Part shown: positions 27,901 through 35,736 of the stretch, piece by piece
How the letters are laid out: the number at the start of each line of letters is the position of its first letter
How positions within the stretch are numbered: position 1 is the first letter of the stretch
Source: Bacteroidota bacterium
GTDB taxonomy: Bacteria > Bacteroidota > Bacteroidia > Cytophagales > Cyclobacteriaceae
NCBI GenBank assembly: GCA_018267215.1
Contig: JAFDYX010000025.1
Coordinates: forward strand, 1-64,000
Direction: 5' to 3'
Length of the DNA: 64,000 nt
Translations under genes and position numbers: made by a program
Notes under the pieces: model-generated
Told to the model about the DNA's origin: nothing
Database searches by the model: none
Seen by the model: only the letters and a program-made list of their open reading frames with translations

Positions 27901-29266
27901 TTTTTTGCCGATGGCATTATCATCAAGCACAGGCGCTGAAGTTCAAAAACCGCTGGCTACTGTGGTAATCGGTGGCTTATTTTCTGCCACCATCCTCACA
28001 CTGATCGTGTTGCCTGTTATCTATACATACTTTGCCAAAAGACCAAAAATTAATATTGGAAGTGGAGTAACGCTAACCATTGTTTTGTTTTTTCTTAGCT
28101 CGTTTGCACAAGCGCAACAATCATATAGGCACAAACCTGTGTCGTTAGACAGTGCGGTAAAGATTGCCAAATTTAAAAATCCTGAAATGACGTTGGCACA
28201 GAAACGAATTGACCAGCAGGTTTCTTTAAAACCCGCATCATTCAGTTTGCAGCATCCTGATCTTTTGTTTGAAGCTCCGACCGGCCAAGAACTGAGACCC
28301 GGCATTTTACAAGTGATTGACTACCCGGGTGTATTTGTGGCACAAAGTAGGGCACAAAAAAATAAAATTGAGATGACTGAAGCCGAGAAATCAATAGCCA
28401 CCAACAGTTTGGTGTACCGTGTGCAGACATCCTACAACCTATTGCAATACCTGATCATGAAAACAAAAATCCTTCAAAATCAGGATTCTGTTTTTGATGA
28501 TATCAATCAAGTAAATGAAATACGTTACCGTGTGGGGCAAATTTCGGCTTTAGAAAAATTGAATGGCGAATCGCAGTATAAACGTATTCTATACAACTGG
28601 AAAATTTCAAAAGCAGAGCTGCGCAACGCAAAATATCAATTTAACCTGTTGCTGGGAAATCCAAACGACACGTTGTATGTGCCCAACGAAGAGATGAAGA
28701 AAAACATGCACTTGTTGGCAGCCTCTCCGGTTGACACCACTCATATTGCTGGCAACCCCATGTTGAAGTATAGCCACCTGCAAGAAACCTATAGTTTAAA
28801 CTATCTAAAAATTGAACGCAGGAAAAGAATACCGGGAAGCTTTATCGGTTTTTTAAATCAAGGTACTCCTGAGGCAGCCTTGATGCCACGAATCAGATTT
28901 GGATTTACATTACCTATTTGGCAATGGACTTTTCAGGCGAATATCAATGCAGCAAAAAAAGGTGTTGAAATAGCTCGTGCACAAAAGCAACTTACCCGCT
29001 ACCAACTGAATACCGAGTATGCCAAAGCACAGACTGAGTTTAGACAACATCAAGACAACTTGCATTATTTTGAGACGATCGGCTTGGCAGAGGCTAATGA
29101 AATATTTAGAGCTTCGAGAGAGAGTTTCCGCTTAGGCAGCATCAACTATTATCAGTTTATACAAAATCTGGAGTTATCGTATTCGCTGCGACAGGATTAC
29201 ATAGAGACATTAAAAAACTACAATCAAGCCATCATCAACTTAATTTATCTGAAAGGAGAATATTAA
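24929..29266 (+). CDS. CusA/CzcA-type heavy-metal RND pump fused to a TolC-like outer-membrane factor
   Basis: A 1,445-residue fusion. Residues 1-1040 are a full HME-RND pump: TM1, a large periplasmic loop, TM2-TM6, a second loop, TM8-TM12. The proton-relay/metal residues D400, D406 and E413 are kept in TM4 (DFGLLVDPSIIVVES). Residues 1041-1062 (after FAKRPK) form a typical signal peptide, VTLTIVLFFLSSFAQA, with a predicted cut before Q1063. Residues 1063-1445 are a TolC-family coiled-coil/barrel component (VSLDSAVKIAKFKNPEMTLA, QTSYNLLQYLI, FRLGSINYYQF). Exports divalent or monovalent metal cations with the adaptor encoded 14 bp downstream. The metal specificity cannot be told from sequence. 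Confidence 0.95.
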   Translation: MIDKLIFFSVKNKLLIATLVLAMSIGGGLSLLRLPIDAVPDVTGNQVDVITSSQSLAALEIERFITAPLEMAMSNIPGLVEIRSTSKFGLSVARLVFDDDTDVYWARQQVFERLEAVKSEIPQELGKPFMGPVSTGLGEVFQYVIRPQDPNDKSYSLMEIRTLQDWTIRKQLLGVKGVAEVSGFGGFKKEYQATLIPDRMRALGVTIDELFNALSTGNSNTGGAYIEKENKAFTIRGIGLATSLAEIGNTVIKVNNRIPILVKDVADINLGHSIRYGAMTVDGTGETVGGVIMMVKGENGSRVIARIKDKMKEIQAALPEGLIIEPFIDRAKIVKNSITTVATNLVEGALIVVLVILVFLGNWRASLLAASVIPLSMLFAFILMKQFNVAGNLMSLGAIDFGLLVDPSIIVVESAVFFLAYEMKKRMTGEAYSQTEKEKIVIEATQAVKKSVVYGGLIILIVYFPILTLSGIEGKMFGPMAKTVSFAILGAIILSLTYVPMMAALILKPSAHHGHGISERIVRFIFSWYKPIIQASLNNRKSILIISAVILLSGMIGFKFIGGEFIPKLAEGDLVIETNLPVGTSMTETINFSNRMQKLLLETYPDEIHRVVSKIGTSEVPIDPVPMESQDIVITLTDRKQWTKAKDQEELMAQIGKLFQRYPGILYSIQQPIENRVNELMSGARTDVVVKLFGPHLDSLVSKGNQIIKIIKTIPGATEVQEKKIFGLPQINIKYDRRAMATYGVTVAQVNRAIQTTFAGSVAGIIYENDKRFDLTLRLAGDERAKAENIRNLTINDKDDDPIPLKELADISEEIGPSEISHENLQRKLNIGFNVRGRDLESVVNDAIKKIEAEVILPSGYSIDFGGEFENFRRAKDRLAIVVPVSLVVIFGLLFATFGNTKDSLLIYSVVPLSAVGGVFSLLLRGMNFSISAGVGFIALFGIAVLNGILIISRFNELEKNSVNDIHERVIQGLNDRFRPVLMTSAVAALGFLPMALSSSTGAEVQKPLATVVIGGLFSATILTLIVLPVIYTYFAKRPKINIGSGVTLTIVLFFLSSFAQAQQSYRHKPVSLDSAVKIAKFKNPEMTLAQKRIDQQVSLKPASFSLQHPDLLFEAPTGQELRPGILQVIDYPGVFVAQSRAQKNKIEMTEAEKSIATNSLVYRVQTSYNLLQYLIMKTKILQNQDSVFDDINQVNEIRYRVGQISALEKLNGESQYKRILYNWKISKAELRNAKYQFNLLLGNPNDTLYVPNEEMKKNMHLLAASPVDTTHIAGNPMLKYSHLQETYSLNYLKIERRKRIPGSFIGFLNQGTPEAALMPRIRFGFTLPIWQWTFQANINAAKKGVEIARAQKQLTRYQLNTEYAKAQTEFRQHQDNLHYFETIGLAEANEIFRASRESFRLGSINYYQFIQNLELSYSLRQDYIETLKNYNQAIINLIYLKGEY

Positions 29267-29280
29267 AACAGAAATCATTT

Positions 29281-30429
29281 ATGAACTATACAATTAATTT
29301 TATCAGCTTGTCTGCCATCCTTTTGGCAATGTCTTGCACTCAACCAAGCAAAAAAAACATAGTGCAGCAGGATGCGAATACTGTCATGATTGATAAAGAA
29401 TCATTAACCATGATGGATATTCAGTTAGTAAAACCTCAAATGCTTTTGATGGAATCAAACATTTACTTGGCCGGAAAAGTAGTGTCTATTCCTAATAATC
29501 GTGCGTCTGTCAGTAGCGACATAGAGGGAAAGGTGGAGAAAATCTTTGTGATGGAAGGAAACTATGTTAAGAAGGGAACTCCACTGATGTCGCTACGAAG
29601 TATGGCGCTGATTGAGTTGCAGAATCAATTCTTTGAAGCCAAAAGCCAACTTGATTTCCTTAAACTTGAACATGAGCGACAAGCTGAACTCATAAAAAGC
29701 AATATTGGCGCACTGATGGATTTTCAAAATGTTGATGCCAGATATAAAGCAGCCATAGCCAAAGTAAAGGCTTTGAAAGCCAAGCTGCACTCACTCGGCT
29801 TAACCACAGAGTTTATCAACAGCCCCGAAGTGGTAACAAGCTTAACCATCAGCTCACCCATTGATGGTTATGTATTTTTGCTGCCCGTTCAGTTAGGTGT
29901 GCTGGCCACAACAGAGATGACGCTGGCCGAAATCGTAAACAATTCAGAACTCATGGCAGATGTTTTTGTCTATGACAAAGACCTCGATAATATTGTGGAA
30001 GGGCAAAAAGTAGAAATAGATTTTATTACGCACTCGTATCCTTCGGTTGTTGGCACTGTTAGCCATATTTCAAGAGCCATTGATACGCAAACGAAGGCAG
30101 TAACTGCACATGTAAAGTTTCAGGCACCACCCGGAAAAATGGTATTGCCCGAGATGAGTATAAGATGTGTGGCGCTTAAAAAGGAAAGTCAGGTTCCTCA
30201 ATTATCTGTTCCTCTATCATCTGTTCTGGAGGAGGGAGATTATTCTTATGTGTACCTTATAACCGATGCAGACACAACCAAGGCTTTGCATAAACACAGA
30301 GTTCATAAAGGAAATAAAAACGAGCAATGGGTACAAATTACTTTTGCCAATGAGCCGAATGGAGCGTACAAAGTAGTCTCAAAAAATGTGATGGTTGTGG
30401 AAAACGAACGAATTAAAAAAAGAGAATAA
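29281..30429 (+). CDS. RND efflux periplasmic adaptor lipoprotein (CusB/CzcB-like)
   Basis: A 382-residue membrane-fusion protein with a lipobox at C19 (LLAMSC). It has a barrel-sandwich lipoyl-like half (SSDIEGKVEKIFVMEGNYVKKG), an alpha-helical hairpin (about 110-165, LIELQNQFFEAKSQLDFLKLEHERQAE), a second lipoyl half (ISSPIDGYVFLLPV) and beta-barrel/membrane-proximal domains. It links the inner-membrane pump to the outer-membrane factor. Encoded directly after the RND-TolC fusion, so pump, channel and adaptor come from two genes only. No metal-sensing regulator is adjacent. Confidence 0.92.
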   Translation: MNYTINFISLSAILLAMSCTQPSKKNIVQQDANTVMIDKESLTMMDIQLVKPQMLLMESNIYLAGKVVSIPNNRASVSSDIEGKVEKIFVMEGNYVKKGTPLMSLRSMALIELQNQFFEAKSQLDFLKLEHERQAELIKSNIGALMDFQNVDARYKAAIAKVKALKAKLHSLGLTTEFINSPEVVTSLTISSPIDGYVFLLPVQLGVLATTEMTLAEIVNNSELMADVFVYDKDLDNIVEGQKVEIDFITHSYPSVVGTVSHISRAIDTQTKAVTAHVKFQAPPGKMVLPEMSIRCVALKKESQVPQLSVPLSSVLEEGDYSYVYLITDADTTKALHKHRVHKGNKNEQWVQITFANEPNGAYKVVSKNVMVVENERIKKRE

Positions 30430-30432
30430 AAA

Positions 30433-30464
30433 AACAGAGGGCAGCATTTTTGTACGCCCTGTTT
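30433..30464. terminator. Bidirectional terminator between the adaptor gene and valS
   Basis: An imperfect hairpin, AACA(GA)GGGC paired with GCCCTGTT around a 13-nt loop, sits between two convergent genes with A-rich sequence on the left and T-rich sequence on the right, so it can serve both strands. Confidence 0.5.
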
Positions 30465-33137
30465 CTATTCCAGCGAAGCCAACCGCTCTTCTAATGTTTT
30501 AATTTTTGATTCGGCATCGGCCTGCTTTTTATGCTCGTTCTCAATCACACTAAGGGGTGCGCCATTCACAAATTTTTCATTACTGAGTTTCCTTAGTACT
30601 GATGCCAGAAATCCTTTTTGATACTCGAGGTCTTTAAGGATTTCTTCTCTTTCTTTGGCCACATCTATCTTTCCTTCCAGCGGAATGAAAAACTCTTGCG
30701 TGCCAATCAGGAATGAAGTAGCAGATTGGATTTTTGTTTCTGTTGAACTGACCTCTTTTACATTGGCTAATTTTTTTACAAATGAATCAAAAGCAATTGA
30801 GGTTTTAGATGAGCAGAAAACACTCACTGCTTCTTTGGGCGACATGCCTTTTGAACTGCGCACATTTCTGATTTGCGTTACGGCATCAAAAGCTGTTTGC
30901 GCTTCTGCCAACAAGGTGGAATTGAAAGCATTGGCAACAGGCCAGGAGGCAACAATAATATTTTCCTTCTCACCACGAGGTTTTAGCTCGCTCCAAAGCT
31001 CTTCTGTAATAAAGGGAATAAAAGGATGAAGCACTTTTAAAATGTTTTCAAAGAATGTAATAGTTTGGTTGTAGGTTTTTTGATCTACCGGTTTTCCAAA
31101 TTCTGGTTTAATGATTTCCAAGTACCACGAACAAAAGTCATCCCACACCAATTTATAAACACACATCAGCGCATCCGATAAGCGATACTTGCTGAAGTGG
31201 TCATTCAATTCCGTTAATGACTGGTTGAACTTCGCTTCAAACCATTCTGTAGCAATTTTATTTTCTTCCGGCTGCACATGCGGTGCGGTCTCCCAACCTT
31301 TTACCAAGCGAAAGGCATTCCATATTTTGTTGTTGAAGTTCCTCCCTTGCTCACAGAGTTTTTCATCGAACAACAAATCGTTGCCGGCAGGCGAGCTGAA
31401 TAGCATACCGGTGCGCACGCCATCGGCACCATATTTTCCCATTAGCTCGATCGGATCGGGAGAATTGCCTAAGCTTTTGCTCATCTTTCTTCCCTGCTTG
31501 TCGCGAACGATACCGGTTAAATACACATCGCTGAATGGTTTCTTATCCATGTATTCATAACCTGCGATAATCATTCGCGCCACCCAAAAAAATAAAATTT
31601 CCGGTGCAGTTACCAATACGCTGGTAGGGTAGAAGTAGGAGAGGTCTGCATTTTTTGTAGCATCAATTTTTCCGTTATGAAAATCAGTTTTCCTAAAACC
31701 TTTAAATACTTCTATCGGCCACAGCCACGAAGAAGCCCACGTGTCTAACACATCCGGATCTTGCGTTAACCTGTTGACTGTTGGCTGTTGACCGTTGACT
31801 GCAAACTTATCTTTATAAAGTTTGAGTGCTTCTTCTTCGTTTTCTGCCACTACAAAATTTCCCTGTCCATCGTACCAGGCCGGAATGCGGTGCCCCCACC
31901 AAAGCTGGCGCGAGATGCACCAATCGCGCACGTTCTCCATCCAATGGCGATAGGTGTTTTTAAATTTGGCGGGATAGAGTTTTACCTCATCATTTTCTAC
32001 GGCCTCTTTCGCACGAACTGAAATTTCTTTCATCTTGATAAACCACTGTAGCGAGAGTTTGGGTTCTACTACCGTGTTAGTTCGCTCGGAGCGGCCGATG
32101 CGTGTGATAAATTCTTCTTCTTTGATCAGATGCCCGGCTTCGCGCAGGTCTTTAATGATTTCTTTGCGCACGGCAAAACGATCTTTGCCATAGAATTTGG
32201 GTAGCTCACATTTTTCGTTTAGCGTGCCATCATCGTTGATGGTGTCAATAACCGGAAGTTTGTGGCGCAGGCCTATTTCATAGTCGTTTACATCGTGTGC
32301 CGGGGTTACCTTCAGGCAACCGGTACCAAATGATTTGTCAACGTAGTCATCGGCAATGATGGGTATTTCGCGGTTGATAAACGGAACCAATACCTTTTTG
32401 CCGATTAAATTTTTGTAGCGTTCATCGGTCGGGTTAACGGCAATGGCCACATCGCCCATAATGGTTTCCGGACGCTGGGTAGCGATGATGATGTCGCTCT
32501 GATCTCCTTCATCTTTTATTTTGTAACGAATGGAATAGAGGATGGATTTTTCACCTTCTTCTTTGTAGAGCACTTCTTCGTTGCTCAGCGCAGTCTTGGC
32601 TTCGCAGTCCCAGTTGATCATGCGCAGGCCGCGGTAGATATATCCTTTGTTATACAGATCTATGAACACACGGATCACGGCCTGATAGTAATCCGGATCC
32701 ATCGTGAAACTGGTGCGCTCCCAATCGCAGGAGGCGCCCAGTTTTTTAAGCTGCTCGAGAATGATACCGCCATATTTTTCCTTCCACTCCCACGCATATT
32801 TTAAAAATTCATCACGCGAAAGCGAAGATTTTTTTATGCCCTTCTCGCGCAGCATGCCCACCACCTTGGCTTCGGTGGCAATGGAGGCGTGGTCTGTACC
32901 CGGCACCCAGCAAGCTTCTTTGCCTTCCATGCGTGCCTTGCGGATAAGCACATCCTGAATGGTGTTGTTCATCATGTGGCCCATGTGCAGCACCCCGGTA
33001 ACATTGGGTGGCGGAATGACGATGCAATACGGTTCTTTGTCTTTGTGGGGGGTAGCATGGAAATATCCGTTCGCCATCCAATAGCGATACCATTTGTCTT
33101 CCACTTCGGCCGGGTTGTATTTAGTTGCTAACTGCAT
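30465..33137 (-). CDS. valS: Valine-tRNA ligase
   Basis: An 890-residue class I aminoacyl-tRNA synthetase. The HIGH motif is HMGH within PPPNVTGVLHMGHMMNN, and the KMSKS motif is intact in GRKMSKSLGNSPDP. The editing domain (CP1) contains the TQRPETIMGDVAIAVNP segment. The anticodon-binding domain and a C-terminal coiled-coil arm (last ~65 residues, Glu/Lys-rich) complete the chain. The ATG at 33137 (MQLATKYNPAEVEDKW) is chosen over the TTG at 33158 because a -7 promoter element (33156-33163) lies on top of that upstream codon. Confidence 0.97.
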   Translation of the reverse strand: MQLATKYNPAEVEDKWYRYWMANGYFHATPHKDKEPYCIVIPPPNVTGVLHMGHMMNNTIQDVLIRKARMEGKEACWVPGTDHASIATEAKVVGMLREKGIKKSSLSRDEFLKYAWEWKEKYGGIILEQLKKLGASCDWERTSFTMDPDYYQAVIRVFIDLYNKGYIYRGLRMINWDCEAKTALSNEEVLYKEEGEKSILYSIRYKIKDEGDQSDIIIATQRPETIMGDVAIAVNPTDERYKNLIGKKVLVPFINREIPIIADDYVDKSFGTGCLKVTPAHDVNDYEIGLRHKLPVIDTINDDGTLNEKCELPKFYGKDRFAVRKEIIKDLREAGHLIKEEEFITRIGRSERTNTVVEPKLSLQWFIKMKEISVRAKEAVENDEVKLYPAKFKNTYRHWMENVRDWCISRQLWWGHRIPAWYDGQGNFVVAENEEEALKLYKDKFAVNGQQPTVNRLTQDPDVLDTWASSWLWPIEVFKGFRKTDFHNGKIDATKNADLSYFYPTSVLVTAPEILFFWVARMIIAGYEYMDKKPFSDVYLTGIVRDKQGRKMSKSLGNSPDPIELMGKYGADGVRTGMLFSSPAGNDLLFDEKLCEQGRNFNNKIWNAFRLVKGWETAPHVQPEENKIATEWFEAKFNQSLTELNDHFSKYRLSDALMCVYKLVWDDFCSWYLEIIKPEFGKPVDQKTYNQTITFFENILKVLHPFIPFITEELWSELKPRGEKENIIVASWPVANAFNSTLLAEAQTAFDAVTQIRNVRSSKGMSPKEAVSVFCSSKTSIAFDSFVKKLANVKEVSSTETKIQSATSFLIGTQEFFIPLEGKIDVAKEREEILKDLEYQKGFLASVLRKLSNEKFVNGAPLSVIENEHKKQADAESKIKTLEERLASLE

Positions 33138-33155
33138 AGTAAAATATGAAGACCG

Positions 33156-33163
33156 CAAAAATA
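33156..33163 (-). promoter_or_regulatory. -7 element for valS
   Basis: The minus strand reads TATTTTTG, an exact TAnnTTTG, 18 nt before the valS ATG. No TTTG is present at the expected -33 spacing. Confidence 0.4.
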
Positions 33164-33248
33164 GGAATATAATAGTCCTTTCTTAAGACTGCTGCCCAGT
33201 TTGAAGAAGAAAACTAAACAGCTGCTCCGGTTTTTATTTGCTAAAAAT

Positions 33249-33279
33249 AAACAGGCTGCCTTTTGGGAGCAGCCTGTTT
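33249..33279 (-). terminator. Rho-independent terminator after the OmpA-family gene
   Basis: An 11-bp stem AAACAGGCTGC/GCAGCCTGTTT (33249-33259 and 33269-33279) with a 9-nt loop. On the minus strand it is followed by a T-rich tract (TATTTTTAG). It lies 18 bp after the stop. Confidence 0.85.
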
Positions 33280-33296
33280 TAGAAAGCGATAAATCG

Positions 33297-34514
33297 TTAG
33301 TCTTCTAAGATTTCTATTTCGACTCGCACATTAGATTGAGCCATCTGCGAGTCAACCTCATAGATCGGTTTTTTTCCGCCCCAAGCGCGTATCTCCATGC
33401 GGCTGTGGTTGATGCCTTGGGCGATCAAATACTTTTGAATTACCTTGGCACGCTCTTCTGACAGCCTTTTGGCCGAGCCGTGTCCTTGTTTGGTATTATT
33501 GAGAGCAAAAAATGTTTTGGGGTCTGTGGAATAAATAATTTTGCCTGCGTCATTTCCGTTGGTGTGCCCATGAATCCGGATTTTGTATTTTGGATTTTCT
33601 TTCAGCATCTCCAGCAAACTATTTACCTCATAGCGCGACTCAGGCCGCATAATGGCAGCATCTTTAAAAAAGTAAACATTGTACATTATAGCAATGTCGC
33701 CTTTCTTCAGGCGCACTAAATCAAAAGGCACCGTCACTTTCCCTCCTTCTGCCGATATGCCCTCCGTAGCGGCTGGATCGTTGAAGTTGAGTTGTTGTTG
33801 AATTTTGCGGTAGCCGAACACCTCACAGACCAACTGAATATTGCCCGATTTGTTCACCGGCTTGATATTGACAGTTTCGTTGCCCCGGTACGAGGCTGTT
33901 TTGTAGGGTCTGGATTTGTCGAGATCCATCACATCTACATCTCCGCTCACTTCTTTGTCGCCAGTATAAATTTTAAAGAAAAAGGCTTTACTCCCTTCGG
34001 GCACTTCTTCCAAAACCGGCTGAATGGTGGGGGCTTGTTCCTTATTGCTTACGGCCACTATGGGTGTGGCTGGCACAGTAGTCTTTTCGGTAACTGTATT
34101 CTCTGCTATCTTGGTATTGTCTGTGGGGGCAATGGTTTCAATTTTTTTCTCTGTTACCGGATTGATATCGTTTCCATTTTGGTTCTCCTCGCCAAGTCTT
34201 CCAGAAAATACCCAAGCATCAGAGTAGGGTGTTTCCTTCCGTAATTTCTTGGCTTGCTCAAAGGCAGTAGGGAGGTCGCCTGTTTGCATTACATAGACAT
34301 AGAAGAGTTTGCGCACCGGGTTGATGGAGTACTGGGCTTCTATGTTGTTTTTCTTGGCAATCTCCGTAAACTCAATAGCATTTTTGGGCACGGAGAATGC
34401 ACCGATCACTACGTAGTTAGAACTGGGCGTAATATCTTGCCCTCCGCTGGCCGATAACTTGAAACAGGCAAGCGAAAAAGTAAGGACGCTTAATAAAGCC
34501 AATCTCATTTTCAT
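33297..34514 (-). CDS. OmpA-family outer-membrane protein
   Basis: A 405-residue exported protein. It has a signal peptide, an N-terminal SPOR-like region (about 30-95, YVVIGAFSVPKNAIEFTEIAKKN...YVYVMQTGDL), a low-complexity Thr/Glu linker, a beta-rich middle, and a C-terminal OmpA peptidoglycan-binding domain (about 290-405) with IRIHGHTNGNDAGK, SAKRLSEERAKVIQKYL and IRAWGGKKP. By family it tethers the outer membrane to peptidoglycan. The ATG at 34514 (MKMRLALLS) is chosen over an in-frame TTG at 34550 because it begins a normal signal peptide. It ends at a strong terminator. Confidence 0.88.
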   Translation of the reverse strand: MKMRLALLSVLTFSLACFKLSASGGQDITPSSNYVVIGAFSVPKNAIEFTEIAKKNNIEAQYSINPVRKLFYVYVMQTGDLPTAFEQAKKLRKETPYSDAWVFSGRLGEENQNGNDINPVTEKKIETIAPTDNTKIAENTVTEKTTVPATPIVAVSNKEQAPTIQPVLEEVPEGSKAFFFKIYTGDKEVSGDVDVMDLDKSRPYKTASYRGNETVNIKPVNKSGNIQLVCEVFGYRKIQQQLNFNDPAATEGISAEGGKVTVPFDLVRLKKGDIAIMYNVYFFKDAAIMRPESRYEVNSLLEMLKENPKYKIRIHGHTNGNDAGKIIYSTDPKTFFALNNTKQGHGSAKRLSEERAKVIQKYLIAQGINHSRMEIRAWGGKKPIYEVDSQMAQSNVRVEIEILED

Positions 34515-34848
34515 AAAAATTCGTGTTTGTGTGGTACAAAAGTGGCACAATATGTTTTAAAGATTTAACAAATTAATATCAAAATATTACATATCAAATA
34601 GTTATGATATAAAATTATTGTTCCAGATGTTAATAAACCGCTTAAAATGCAATGAATGAGGTTTTTTAAGTTTGGCTTAGACTAAATAATACACTGACAA
34701 GGGCTAATGTTTGAGCATGATTTGAACATTTTGGAAGCCGGAAGGCAACGTTGTTCTCAAAACAAGGGCAAAGGCAGGGCATGAGGGGTAAGCAAAAAAC
34801 ACCTTGCAATGATTCAACGATTTCCAATCTTTGCCGGATTTTATCCTC
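34515..34848. other. Divergent intergenic region
   Basis: A 334-bp AT-rich spacer between the OmpA-family gene (left, minus) and the EamA gene (right, plus). No coding frame or structured RNA was recognised. The right end holds a promoter-like pair (34804-34833). Confidence 0.5.
34804..34833 (+). promoter_or_regulatory. Promoter for the EamA transporter gene
   Basis: TTG at 34804-34806, 19 nt, then AATCTTTG at 34826-34833 (one mismatch to TAnnTTTG). It overlaps an in-frame TTG at 34831, so the ATG at 34849 is the likely start. Confidence 0.5.
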
Positions 34849-35727
34849 ATGCCAGAGTCAAACCGGTTTGCTGCCATCACCCTGTTTCTTGTTCTTTCAC
34901 TCATTTGGGGAACTTCGTTCATCCTCATCAAACAAGGTCTGAAAGTATTTTCTCCCGATGAGGTGGGCGCGCTGCGGGTGGCCACCGCTTTTCTTTTTCT
35001 CTTGCCGGTTGCCGTAGTGCGGATCAAAGAAATTCAGCGAGCAGATTATTGGAAGTTGTTTGTATCGGGTATGCTGGCAGTTTTTTTGCCTGCCTTTTTG
35101 TTTGCAACAGCCCAAACCCACATCAGCAGTTCAGTGGCGGGAATATTAAACACGCTGTCGCCAATCTGGACAGTCATTATCGGGGTCTTGTTTTTTTCGC
35201 AACGATTTCGTGGGTGGGCTTTGGCAGGTATTGTGATAAGTTTTATGGGCTGTATTGTGCTGGCCATGGCGCGCCACGAAGGAACTTTCGGTGGGTTTAA
35301 TGTTTGGGCTCTGCTCATCATGATTGCATGTGCCTGTTATGGTTTGAACCTCAACTTCATCAAATTTAAAATGATCGGCATAAACCCGATGACGCTGATC
35401 AGCGTGTCGCTGCTGTTCATAGCCCCGCTGGCCTATGTTTATCTTTTTGGGTTTACAGATGTGGTGTCTAAACTTTCAGGCACAACAGACGCCTGGAAGG
35501 CATTTGGTTTTATCATCATCTTGGCGCTGATGAGCACGGCCGTAGCCAACTTGTTGTTTTATAAACTGCTGCGTATCTCTTCGCCACTTTTTGCCAGCTC
35601 AGTTACCTACGCCATGCCGGTTGTTTCAGTTATGTGGGGCGTGATTGATGGCGAAATTCTTTTGTGGGAGCACTTTGCCGGCATGGCACTGATCATAGGC
35701 GGTGTATTGATGGCCAATAAAAAATAA
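34849..35727 (+). CDS. EamA/DMT-family transporter
   Basis: A 292-residue integral membrane protein with about ten hydrophobic segments arranged as two EamA halves. The first begins LFLVLSLIWGTSFILIKQGLK and the second is near FNVWALLIMIACACYGLNLN; the last helices are VTYAMPVVSVMWGVIDGE and FAGMALIIGGVLMANK. Members export or take up amino acids and other metabolites; the substrate cannot be told. The ATG at 34849 is preferred over the TTG at 34831, which lies within the -7 element. It converges on the SBBP-repeat gene. Confidence 0.88.
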   Translation: MPESNRFAAITLFLVLSLIWGTSFILIKQGLKVFSPDEVGALRVATAFLFLLPVAVVRIKEIQRADYWKLFVSGMLAVFLPAFLFATAQTHISSSVAGILNTLSPIWTVIIGVLFFSQRFRGWALAGIVISFMGCIVLAMARHEGTFGGFNVWALLIMIACACYGLNLNFIKFKMIGINPMTLISVSLLFIAPLAYVYLFGFTDVVSKLSGTTDAWKAFGFIIILALMSTAVANLLFYKLLRISSPLFASSVTYAMPVVSVMWGVIDGEILLWEHFAGMALIIGGVLMANKK

Positions 35728-35736
35728 CGGCCAGTC

